From Earliella scabrosa (lineage: Eukaryota > Basidiomycota > Agaricomycetes > Polyporales > Polyporaceae): a stretch of DNA of 64,000 nucleotides. A model generated the notes under the pieces. It ran no database searches. It saw nothing but the letters and a program-made list of their open reading frames with translations, and had not been told where the DNA came from. Position numbers and translations under genes: made by a program. Position 1 is the stretch's first letter. Each line of letters starts with the position of its first letter. The stretch covers positions 620,001 to 684,000 of the forward strand of contig JABYQQ010000021.1 of NCBI GenBank assembly GCA_022605405.1, read 5' to 3'. Below, piece after piece: positions 24,151 to 35,092 of the stretch.

Positions 24151-26787
24151 GGCCACGAGCTCTGAACACCTAACAATTATTCGTATTCCGGTTCTGTGGG
24201 CCGCGCATCACAGCCCTAGCCATGGCTCATCAAGTGACTCGCACAACTACGAATTCGAGTACTTTACCCAAGTTCTCTGCGAGTACCCCACTCAGGGGCC
24301 GGACAGAATACTCGAACTAGTCAATCGCATCCGCGAAGACCTCAAGTACGATGCGCGAGCACAGTCTTTGAGCGATCACGGGCACGTCGCCCTCACAGTC
24401 TATGAGGTGCGCCTGGCAGCCCCTTGATGGCCCTCGCGACTCCACACTGACCTGCACACAGCTCGATGAACTAGAATCCAGGATTCCCATCAGACCCACC
24501 AATGCCCTCATGCGGAAAGCCTATGCGAATATCACCCAAGAATATCTTGACGAACATGCAGTGATGCAATCGTCCAGTGTTGAGTTGAGATCCTTGGACC
24601 CAGAGAAGCTCGTAGCTATATTGAGTGCGTATAGTCCCTCCGCTTCTCCCTTGTTCCTCGCGGGAAATTGTCTTGGAAATTGGGAACGTCGTCACCCAAT
24701 CTGCTTCTCCGCTTGTTGCCTCATTCGCCAGGCCTTGGGCGGCATATGAGTGAAATGAGTCCACCATCTCCCCTCCGGAATGTGTCGTGCGCGTACTGGC
24801 CGCTGTCTCTCTGTATCCCGCAGCTCACGTGTCCTCTTTTCTCCGATTCAGCCGTCACATCCTCTCCGCCCGGCATGGTGTTCTACAATGGACAGTATGC
24901 TCCACAATTTCAGCGAGCCCTTCAGCGAGCCCGTGAGGTCTACGAGCTTCTCTGGGGGAAGGACAGTCATCCCATCATCAAGCACGAGCACGGTATCGCA
25001 TTCCTCGATCCTCAGCTCGCGATCTTCAACTCAAAGCCGGAGATCATCATGATACGAGCCGAGTATGAGGAATTGTGGGAGGTGATTAATTGCGCGAGGC
25101 TCGCACAACATAGGCTCGGGGCATCTCAAGGCATGGTCATCATCGGACATCCAGGCATCGGTAAGTGCCAGTGCGAGCTGCCCACTGTGATTGCACAACC
25201 CGCCGGGCTGACCAATTCCACGAGGCAAATCCCTCTCCCTCAGTTACTTCTACGCAAGGGCGTTACAGGGTGGCATCCCTACCATATACTGTCGTGATGC
25301 CAACTGTTACTGGCACACGGACGAGAACGGGTGCAGGTTAGTGGATCTCAGCAGCGTTCCACCACACCCCGCAGAAGGCACGTTGATTTTGGTTGATTCC
25401 GGAGCGAATTTGATGGAAGTACCCGGGCTGTTCGTGGGTCGTTCCTGCCGAGGCTTCCTCGTTCAGGCTGCGTCCCCTCAAGATGATCGCTGGAGACGGT
25501 GGAAGAGGCAACGAGGGGGTTTGGCATGGGTCATGACTCCGTGGCAACGGGATGAAATTCGCTCACTCCAGTGTGTCTCAGTCTTAGGATCCTCCCTGTG
25601 ATGTTGCTATACTCAATGCTTGTTCTTTCAGGCAGTTCTACGAATTGAGCGGCAAAGCTCCGTGGAAGCAGCCCTCGTGGTACACCCCTCTCGAAATGTT
25701 CGACCTCCTCGGTCCATCAGCCAGGGAATGCTTTCAGGGGATCTACCACAGCACGAAAACGAGCAACGGCCCTGCGAGCGATCTTGCAATAAAACTGTCC
25801 TGTGAGGATCTATTTAAGAAACCCGATGACTTCCCGCCAAATTTGCGATGTACTCGACAAGTAGATCCATCCGCCCCAGGGTCCGGCTTCCACCGATTCT
25901 TCGTCAGTACCAACGTGGCCAGAAGGAACCCAACTCCAGACATTTGCATGCAACACTCTGTTCCTACTCCGTTTCTCCGCCTCGTTCTCGCGACTCACTT
26001 CCACCAACTCGACGAAAGTCACCGAGAGGCGCTCTTTACGGAATGGTCTTGGAGGACCGACGCTGCCTGGAATCTCTACGAGCCGCTCGTGTTCGACCTG
26101 CTCCTCGAGGCCGAAGAGGGAGTGGAGTGCAAGCTCGGCGCGGACAGTGCGAGCTTCCGCCTCGGACCCGGCCTCACGCTCCATCCCGACGTCCTGGACA
26201 TGGATGACCCGCACTTCACGCCCATCGACAACCGTCTCTACGTCCTTCCCGGAGGCTATCCTGCCCTCGACGCACTCGTCGTGACCGAGGACAAGCGGCG
26301 TGTCACGCTCCTCCAGATATCGTTATCCGGACCGCACGAGCTGAGGCTGGCAGCCGTCCAACGGGCTATGAAGCTGTTTGGCACGGCAGCTGCTGAGATC
26401 CAGTGGAGTGTCCTCTTCGTGACGCCGACCGAGCGTGGCCGCAAAATCGCGGCGAGCCATAGTTGGGAGGTCGCAGTTGCGGGGGCCGAACCCTCGAGGA
26501 AGGAGAAGGAGGCGAGCGCCCCGCCATACACGGTTCCGCTTGGTTGGCTTCGCATTGACGATCAAGTCCATTCGGTCCTGGCGGCATTGGTGAGTCTTTC
26601 CATCCTCGCTGACGGTATATGCGGGCCTCATGCGGCCGTTCTCACTGCTGTTTTGCAGACCGAGATCGCTGGAAGAGAGAAGGGTGCGGTCTCGACGACT
26701 ATCGTACCGCTTCCACAAGGCTCTGAGGTCGTGACGGGGAGCCTGCTCGCAAGAAGCCAAGGATCGCCTGATTCAGGCCGTGTGTAG
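24149..26787 (+). CDS. CR copy B: Crinkler/RHS-like protein, P-loop NTPase plus REase-fold domain
   Basis: Five exons: 24149-24406, 24462-24624, 24852-25160, 25225-25570 and 25632-26787. Phases close to 743 codons. Exons 1-2 encode an N-terminal region I do not recognise (MATSSEHLTIIRIPVLW). Exon 3 ends and exon 4 begins within the Walker A motif GHPGIGKS (residues 239-246), complete only after splicing. A Walker-B-like TLILVDSG and the family's WVMTPW segment follow. The C-terminal part carries EGVECKLGADSASFRLGPG and the signature YPALDALVV...LLQISLSGPHEL (D ~572, Q ~587, H ~594), which matches the restriction-endonuclease-like tip of Crinkler/RHS proteins. Such proteins (trypanosome RHS, oomycete and fungal Crinklers) are nuclear effectors or selfish-element-derived nucleases; activity here is inferred. 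A possible 69-nt intron (26590-26658) is in frame and stop-free. The C-terminus is frameshifted relative to copy C. Confidence 0.82.
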
Positions 26788-27112
26788 TCTGTGTTGTGCG
26801 GGGTGTAAGAGCAAGAAACATCATACTGTATGCGCTATTGATGGAGTTTGTCTCGGATGTCGACGGTGTAATCTCGTCGGACACTCGCTGTCGCCGTCCA
26901 TGTACGTCCTGCAGGTTGGCCGTCAACAGAGCTGCTCTATTGCTCTGAAACGCAAGTTTCGCCGGTCCATGAAATGCGTGACTGACAGACGGAGCGATGC
27001 ACCGACGTCGATTTTCAGTGTCTCACCTCGTATTCTCAATTGTACTGTGGAGTATCCGTAGGCAGCAAGCTCGTTCTGGACGTCCACCAAGAAAGTACAC
27101 AAAACGCGGTCT

Positions 27113-27156
27113 AGAATTCAACAGAATAGCATGGGGATACATAACGTACTGATAGA
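27113..27156. repeat. Left copy of a ~45-bp direct repeat bracketing CR copy C
   Basis: Matches 29847-29891 in the same orientation with about six mismatches and one gap. The shared cores are GGGATACATA and CGTACTGATAG. It lies just downstream of the copy C stop codon. Confidence 0.6.
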
Positions 27157-27199
27157 CTGCACATACAGTCATTTGCGCTTTCACAATGCGCACCAAACC

Positions 27200-29566
27200 T
27201 CAGGCGACCCTCGGCTTCTTGCGAGGATGTTCCCCGCCATCCTCCAAGTCCTGTACGATAGTCGAGACCACGTTCTTTTCTAGTCCGGACATTTCGGTCT
27301 GCAAAGCAGTGAGAACGGCTGCAGTACCATTCGCCAGGATGGAAAGACTCACCAACAACTCCAGAACCGAATGAACCTGATCATCTATACGAAGCCAACC
27401 AAGCGGAACCATGTATGACAGAGCGGCGGTACCTGTCGGCTTCCTCAGGGATTGCTCCGGCGACACCGCAACCTCGACCTCCCAACCATGGCTCGCCGCG
27501 ATGTTCTGGCCACGCTCGCTTGGTGTGACGAAGAGGACGCTCCACTGGATCTCAGCAGCAGCCTTGCCGAACAGCTCCATGGCCCGCCGGACGCCGGCGA
27601 GCCTCAGCTCGTGCGGTCCCGATGTCGATATCTGCAGGAGCGTGACACGTCGCTTTAAGTTGTCCTTGGTCACGACGAGCGCGTCGAGAGCAGGATAGCC
27701 CCCAGGAAGGACGTAGAGACAGTTGTCCGTTGGAGTGAAGTGCGGGTCGTCGATGTTCAGGACGTCAGGATGGAGCGTGAGGCCAGGTCCGAGGCGGAAG
27801 CTCGCACCGTCCGCGCCGACCTTGCACTCCACTCCCTCTTCCGTCTCGAGGAGCAAGTAGAATGCGAGCGGCTCGTAGAGTCTCCAGGCAACGTGGGGCA
27901 TCGGCCCGGACCACATCATTAAGAGATGCTCTCGCCATCTTTTGGTAAATTTGCGGAATTGAGTCGTTAGAGCGAGGCGAAGAAACGCAGTAGGTATAGT
28001 GTGCTGTAGAAGGATGTCTGGGGTTGGGTTTCTTCCGGCCACGTTGGTACTGACGAAGAACCGGTGGAAGCCGGACGGTTGGGTGGATGGGTGTAGTATT
28101 GTAGAGCGCAGAGCTGCCGCCAATTCCTTCGGTCTGCTGAATAGTTCTTCACAGCCCAGCATGTCTGCAAGATCGCTCGCGGGGTTATGGCTCGTTTTCG
28201 CCATTTGGTATCTTATGTCGAAGCATACCTCGACTGACGGTCCCAAGAGGTCGAACAGCTCAAGAGGAGTGTACCATGGCTCCCGCTTCCACGGAGCTTC
28301 GCCCTTCAATTCATACAGTTGCCTGGGGTGAAAGATAGACTGAGTGATCTACATAGCGGGAATAATCGAGAAGTAACGACGCACTGTAGTGAGCCAATTT
28401 CATCCCGAGTCCACGGAGTCATGATCCAAGCCGAAGCAAGTCGCTGCCTCATCCACCCTGTCTCGTAAGCCCCGGAACACATGGCCTGCACGAGGAAGCC
28501 TCCGCAAGAACGACTTATGAACAGCCCGGGTGGTTCCATCATATTCGCTGCAGAATCGACCAACATCAATGTGCCTTGCCTGGGGTAAGGTGGAACGCTA
28601 TTCAGGTACACTTCTCTGCACCCGGTCTCGTCCGCAAGCCAGTAGCGGGAGACGGAGTCACAGTACACAACAGGGATGCCGCACTGTAACGCCTTTGCGT
28701 AGGCGTACGGGAGGAAACAGGATTTGCCTGATGATGCCGGTCAGTGGGAAGGCCTCGTAATCATGTAGTAGAGCACTACCTATGCCCCGGTGTCCGACGA
28801 TGGCCATGCCGCGTGATGCTCCAAGCCTACCACTATTCAGCCTTGCGCGGTTGATGACCTCCCACAACTCTTCATACTCAGCTCGTACCATGATGATGCC
28901 AGTGCTTGAGTCGTTGATAGAAAGCTCGGGGTCGAGATATGTGACACCATGCTCGTACTTGGTGATGTTTGTCTTCCAGAGGAGTTCGTACATCTTGTTT
29001 GCTTGTGGTCGCCATGCCTTCGACACGAGCAGTGTTTTCGCAGGAGAAGGGGCATGACAGTCTGTTTCCGTTAGAGGGGACAGGGCATGGGCTGTATACG
29101 GAGGGCGTCAGCATTTCAGCCAACTCTCCTCAAAGCATGATAAATAATTTGGACGTCATGCAGGCATCAGAACACACCTTGCACAAATACGAGGCCTTGG
29201 TCCAGGTCCCGTCCGCTGAGAACATGAGAGAAGAGCCTCAAGGCTGCGAAGAACTGGCTACCGGACAACACATTTTGAACGCCGAGGTCGGGAGAAAACA
29301 AACGGAGAATCTGGTTGAATGAGATGAGCGACGAGTTATGGTACAGATATATCGTCACTGCAGCGCACCGAGTCAAGCGTGGAGGGAGCAAGGTGTGGAT
29401 ATCGGCCCCTGAGCCATGCCTGTAGCTCGCGGACGCCGACGAAGAGCTTGTCGTATTCCAGGGAGTGGTGGTCGGAGAGCTTGAGGATGTCACGAATGGA
29501 GGCGGTGTACGCCGTATACTCAACTTCGTTGAGGGCGGAGACGTGGAGGAGAAGCGGGCGCAACAT
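27200..29566 (-). CDS. CR copy C: chimeric EH-like module + P-loop NTPase + REase-fold protein
   Basis: Five exons: 29566-29369, 29310-29178, 29091-28780, 28727-28385 and 28322-27200. Phases close to 702 codons with no internal stop. Exons 1-2 encode the same ~110-residue helical module as the gene at 1-2533 (MLRPLLLHVSALNEVEYTAY to LVFVQ). Exon 3 continues A-H-A then MYELLW...VGHRGIG, and exon 4 supplies KS to complete Walker A (GHRGIGKS, 210-217). A LMLVDSA Walker-B-like strand and WIMTPW follow. Exon 5 carries GADGASFRLGPG and YPALDALVV...LLQISTSGPHELRL, the Crinkler/RHS nuclease signature. The protein ends HPRKKPRVA, a basic NLS-like tail. A 54-nt in-frame GT-AG segment (27352-27299) could be spliced or retained. 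Tail-to-tail with copy B (412 bp apart). Confidence 0.8.
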
Positions 29567-29689
29567 GTCTCTGTGTGGGGACGAGCGGACAGGAAGAGCA
29601 TAGTACGCGAGAGTGAAAATACAAACAAGATGAACATCCGAGCGCCGGGCCATGCCCGCTGTGCAGCAATTCTTCCGTGGACTGTCTCT

Positions 29690-29824
29690 AGCTAGTTCCG
29701 GTTCTAGACGTTCGACAGGCTCTCCTGCAGCTTCGCTTATGCTCAGCCGGCTCTGCGATGCGAGGAGGAAGGATTTGATGGGGGATCGTGAATGGATCTT
29801 GAAAGTTCTCACGCAGGAGGGAGG
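29690..29824 (-). repeat. Dispersed ~135-bp repeat, copy 1
   Basis: Reads on the minus strand as CCTCCTGCGTGAGAACTTTC onward. Nearly identical to plus-strand 47494-47636, apart from a ~9-nt indel and a few substitutions. The open frame is preserved in both copies (SCVRTFKIHSRSPIKSFL). It sits upstream of the copy C start. Confidence 0.75.
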
Positions 29825-29846
29825 AGAGCGCAGAAGGCGAGACGAT

Positions 29847-29891
29847 AGAATACAACAAGATAGTATGAGGGATACATAGCGTACTGATAGA
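29847..29891. repeat. Right copy of the ~45-bp direct repeat bracketing CR copy C
   Basis: Partner of 27113-27156, 2.73 kb away, same orientation. It lies between CR copy C and the 3' end of the condensin gene. Confidence 0.6.
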
Positions 29892-29976
29892 TCTGCCCTT
29901 CTTGCACCTGCCTCGTCCTCAACCCGCGGTGCAGTGCACACACTCCGGCGGCGGAATATCAATGACGCCGAGAACG

Positions 29977-32900
29977 CTAGAGGATGTTATCCACCTCTTC
30001 CTCCTCCTCGTCCTCCGACGAGTCCATGATGCTGTCCTTTGTCACGTTCCCCGGCGCGCGGTCGTCGAGCATGTCGTCAATGTCCTCGTCGACTTCCGCC
30101 TCCACGACCTTGCGCGCTCTGGACGACGACGACTTGGGTGGAGGCTTCGCCTTGGCTCTGGATGCCTTTGGTGGGTGTCCCCTGGACAACAGAGAGCGAC
30201 AACGCACAGCAAGGTCAGCGATCATCCGCGTAAGGTTACAGTGCAAGAGCGAGCGATAGAGGACTCAAAAGACTCACCGCCTGGCGGTCGCGCGGGGCCT
30301 CGCGACCGGTGTCGCTTCGTTGTCCTCCCTCTCCGTGTCGTCGTCATCGTCATCGTCGACTTCAGCTTCTGCCACGCCTTCGTCATTCGTCCCGTCCTCC
30401 TCGTCCTCCTCCTCTGAGCTAATCTCGATCGGCTGGAACGCCTTCGTCACCGCCTTGCGCGACCGCTCCGCCCTGTCAATGCAAGCCATCAGCCTTTGTC
30501 GCCCGGGCCACAAGACAGGACAAGGAAGACTTACGCGCCACGCCTCGGCATCGCACGGGTGGGGACGGGCGTAGCTTCCGGGGACGCCCTGGAGCCCACC
30601 GTGCGGTCGTCGTCAGACTCGTCGTCGTCTGATTGCGAGAGGCGGCGACGTCTGGAAGGCGGTGTGAGCATACGTGCAAGCATTGCAGGTAAAGCTATTG
30701 AAGAGGACACACTTTGCTCTGCCTTTGCCTCTGGGCGATGGGGGCGGGCTGCGGTCGCCAGACGTAGCCGCACTAGTCGTCGTCGCGGTGGTCGCGACGC
30801 TCATGGACCGTCTGGGCCGCCGTTCGCGGGCACATCAGAACGCGTGAAGATTATGAACGTCCAAAAAGGTGCGGGACGTACCGTTTCCTGCCCTTCTTGG
30901 GCGGCTCGTCCTCGTCGTCGTCGAGTGGGATGATGTCGTCGAGGAACTCGAATAGGTCTTTGAGCTCCTCGAGCTTCCGGAACTCGTCCTCGCTGAAGTT
31001 CTCCAGCGCCTTTTCGTACTTCTTCGAGAGGGCGTTTTCGAACTTGCTCAATGCGTTCTTGGCAGACGTGTCTCGCGGTGGACGGCGCTGCAAGCCCTCA
31101 CGATGAGCTTGAAGGAACAAGTTTGCAGACGAGGTGAGAACATACCGAACGGAGGTTCGAGACGAGCAGCTTGAGGATGCGGACTTTGTCGTCGTCGACT
31201 TCGTCGGGCAGCTGCAGCTTCCCTAGCATCTGGCACAGCGCCTTCCGGTCCTCCTCTGCGATCGCAGATGCTCAGTTGATACGCAGCGCACAGAGACATG
31301 AGCGGTGGCAGCATGGTGCTTACTGTCGTAGTCGGCGCTGAAGAGGGCTTTGACGATGTCTGTAGCAAACTCGAGATGGATAGGATCCTTCTCGGGCTTG
31401 CCGCGAAGTCCCTTGCCCTTGACAGCGTCACTGTCGCCAGAGCTCGTCAGCGAGACGTTGCTCTCATAACCGTATTATGAACACGCACGACGCTCGGAAA
31501 GGATCCGTCCAGTCGACGAACATGAGCGCGACTTGGGTCGGGGTCACCATGTCGTCGTCCCCGTCCCACTCATGGTATGCCTTCGTCAGCTGCTCAAACA
31601 GCGGGATAAAGATCTGCGCACAACATGGACATCAGCTAACCTTCGAACGCGCACCACAGGCATACAAGGAGCACTCGCCTTGCGCATCCTCCCCTGGTTC
31701 GCCTGCGACGAATACGCATACACGGGGAAAAAGTACGACAGGCACTGCCGCAGCTCATGGTTGTTCGCCGTCTCGGGCGAGATGTAGACGAGGACGAGCG
31801 AGCTGAGCACGCGCTCGTCCGAGACCATGCCCGCTAGCATGAGCTTCGAGATCCCAACGGACAGCAGCGACTGCACGCGGTCGCTCTCCTCGCTCTCGAG
31901 CAGCTGCAGGAGGAACTCGACGATCTTCTCGCCGTTCGGGTTGTCCGCGCTGAGGAACGCCTGCTCGTGCACCATCAGGATGTCGAAGATGATTTGGAGC
32001 ACTCGCACTTTGAGCACCTCGGGCGCGGCGGACACCTGGCTCAGGAACAGCTGGAACGAACTCAGAGCCATCCGCTGGTACGTCGGAAGCCGTCAGTCTG
32101 GGTGCGCACGGTGGTGAGCGATGTAAGGAGATGCTCACGCGCGCGATGAGGCAGCAGAGGCCCAAGCTGATCAGACCCTTCTCGCGGACGGACATGACGC
32201 TCCGCTTGACCGCGGGGACGATGAGCTCGCCAAGAATGCCCTCCAGAGTGCGGTTGTCTTCAAACGTCTGTCGCAGTTAGCCGTCAGCATCCAGAATCCA
32301 CCATCCACAGCAGGCGGAAGACACGCACTCCATTCACACGCTCCAGCATGCCGATGCACAGCGAGAGGCACCGCAAGTCGATCGCGTCCATCCTCTGCTT
32401 CTCCTCGGGGGTCATCTCTGTGGGCGGCTTCGCCGGGCGCGGCAGCTGCTTCCTCGGGCTCCCGAACTCGGTCATGCTCTCGTCCGCGTCCACGCTCGTG
32501 CTCGCGTCCGCCTTCTCCTGCTCCTCCTCCGCCGGGTCGCGCAACTCGTGCACCACCTCGACCACGATCCGGATCAGGTCCTTCTCGTCCGAGAACGCGC
32601 GGAGCACGTCGAGCGCGCGTGCGATGAGCGCTTCGGGAAGCACGTCGTGCGCGAGCATGCCCCGCACGAGCTGGAACATCTTCCGCCGCCCGAGCTCGTC
32701 GCCATAGTCCGCGTGCACCGCGAGCCGGAGCAGCTCCCCGACCGTCATCTCCATATCCAGTCGCACCTCTTCGCGCCGGATCCGGGCCTCCTCCTCGTCC
32801 TCAGTCTCGCCCTCGCCCTCGGTCTGCACCAGCGCCTCGTCCTCCTCGGTCTGCTGCACCAGCGCATTGTACGCGTCCGAGATCCGGAATGCGAGCGCCA

Positions 32901-34836
32901 TTGTCACCGGGATTGTCGCGTCCGCCTTGCTCCGCGTCGGGTCCTTGTCGATCGCCTTGTCGACGTACACCCGGACGAGGAACGCGCGCTCCGGGGTCAG
33001 CGTCGTCCAATAGTCCTCTATCGTCTGTGAGCGAGCGTCCGCGCACGCTGCGGCGGAGAGGGCAACGTACCTGGAAACTCGATGTGCTCAAAGATGTCGA
33101 CGCGGGTGTCGAACACGCTCCCCAGCGCGTCCTCTGCGACAGTGCCCTCTGCGAGGTCGAAGAGCTTGAGGAAGGCGACGAGGTCCTCGATCGTCTCTTC
33201 GCCGACCTCCTTCTTGACCGCCTCCCCGTCCTCTTCCTTCTTCGACCCATCGGAGCGCACGACGTCGACCCATTGCCCGAGGAGCTGCGCGGCTGCGGCC
33301 TTGACCGACTCCTCGCGGTCGCCGAGGCCGTTCCGGACGATCATCTCGCGCTGCGCGATCGACAGGGCGCGCGGGTGGGTGAAGCCGACCTGGCCAAAGT
33401 CGGACGGGTGGCAGTACTTCTCGAGGACGTGTGTGTAGACGAGCTTGCGGATCGTGGCGTCGACGTCGCGGGAGCGATCGAGAAGCGGGGGTAGTGTTTG
33501 CGGACCGAGAGGGAGGTTCTGGAGCACGGCACGTCGCACGTCTCTGCAAGACCGCGAAGTCAGCGTCTCACATTGTTGAAGGCACGACTCGCGTATATAC
33601 GAAAACAGGGGAAGTGGAAGTGGGCCAAGCCCTGGTCCCATTCTCTGAGTCCCATACCCACTGGCAAGGGCTGCTCATTGCCAAAACTGGTCCTGTTCAC
33701 AAGCTCCGCCGCCTTTTCCGACGGACGCTCTCCGCCTTGGACGCGTGCAAGGCTCATCGCGTTAGCTAGCACGCAACCCGTCGCCCAGGCCACGCGACGA
33801 CATGACCAAACCATCCGATTCACCCCACTCCTTTGACTCAGTGTGCCGCTGCATCTGCGCCTCAGGCTTCATGTCTTAAGCACTTCAGAGGTGTCGTGAT
33901 GCAGCGGTAGGGTGACCTGACAGGCGGATACTCATAATGGCGAGTCGGAGACGGGGGAGACTGGTGAGGAACAAGACTGAGGGGCGGGCGGAAACGCGTA
34001 TGAAGGCTATATACCAGATTGGAGCAGGCAAGATGGTCGAGTGAGGACTCACGGAGAGGTATCGTACGCCATGGCCTCCAGCACGGCGTCGAGAATGGAG
34101 GTTTCATCCTCTTCAATGTCCTCGGGGTTTTCAGTAAAGGATAGTTTGGCGAGTGCGACGGCGGCCTGCGCACGGATGTTTGCCTCCTTGTCGCGGAGGC
34201 GCTCGAGTAGAGTGGCACGGAGGTGGGCGTAGAGGTCCTCGCTGTATGGAGGTCAGGGGTTTGGTCGCGGAACAGCGAGAGTAGACATACTCGATGGAGC
34301 CGAAGTAGTTGATGGTGTCTGCAATGCACTGACATACGCGGAAGCGGACAATCTTGTCCTTGGCGACACATCCGTCGAGGAGGAAGCGGAGGAGGTGGGA
34401 TAGGAAGCGTTCTGCAGTGGTGTCTTCATCGTCGTCAATGCCATCCTTCTGCCTCTGTTCAATGCCTGTGGCACAGGTCAAGTTGAGAGCGAGGATGGAG
34501 AATATAGGCAGGACGTACTCTTCTCTGTGATGAACTTTGCATAACCAGCCATGAACTTGATGCTCCTGTCCGCGACGGTGGTGCCTTTCTTGATAGGTAG
34601 GATGCGGATTAGCATGTCTTCAAACGCAGTCTCAAAGGCCTTCTCGCCCGTGAGCTTGAAGCTCTTGCCGTTCTGGACGGGCTGCTTGATGGCGGCAGCA
34701 TCGGACTGGAGCTTGTGGAGCGCTATGAAGTTCTTCTGGTGGTTCGCGGCCGTGTTCTGGGCCTGGTCAAATATCTTTGGGAGGGCGGTCTTAAGAGACT
34801 CGAGGTCGAACGGAGCGGGCGTACGGGCGGGCATGG
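29977..34836 (-). CDS. ycg1: Condensin complex subunit 3 (CAP-G / Ycg1 / Cnd3)
   Basis: HEAT-repeat, DNA-binding subunit of condensin I, needed for mitotic chromosome compaction. Many exons run from the ATG at 34836 (CCACCATGCCC, MPARTPAPFDLESL) to the stop at 29977. Visible landmarks: KFMAGYAKFITEK, KDKIVRFRVCQCIADTINYFGSIE (the CAP-G 'VRFRVCQ' block), RLRDKEANIRAQAAVALAKL, the long HEAT array through 33.6-32.2 kb with acidic/KEED inserts, and the Cnd3 C-terminal region (LRVLQIIFDILMVHEQAF, LSVGISKLMLAGMV). The C-terminal ~150 residues are disordered with basic and acidic patches, ending SSEDEEEEEVDNIL, as is usual for this subunit. Introns are mostly 45-70 nt. Divergent from the RING gene across 256 bp. 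Confidence 0.9.
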
Positions 34837-35092
34837 TGGCCAGGCCCGAGGGAGGAGGGAGCGCGAGAGGAGAAGGCAAGTCGAACGCGGACGCGGACGA
34901 ACTGGCGCGTCGCGGTGTGACCTCGTGACGCGTCTATCACGTGCACGTGTCGCGTGGTGGAGGGGCGAGCCGCAAGTGGACCGCGTTTGGGTGGGGAGTG
35001 CCACGAGCTCAGGAGGCAGGCAGCTCGAGGCAAGGCGACGATGACGGACGATCTTGTGCTTGTCCACGTTGGACTCTCTCTCCTCGTCCCGC

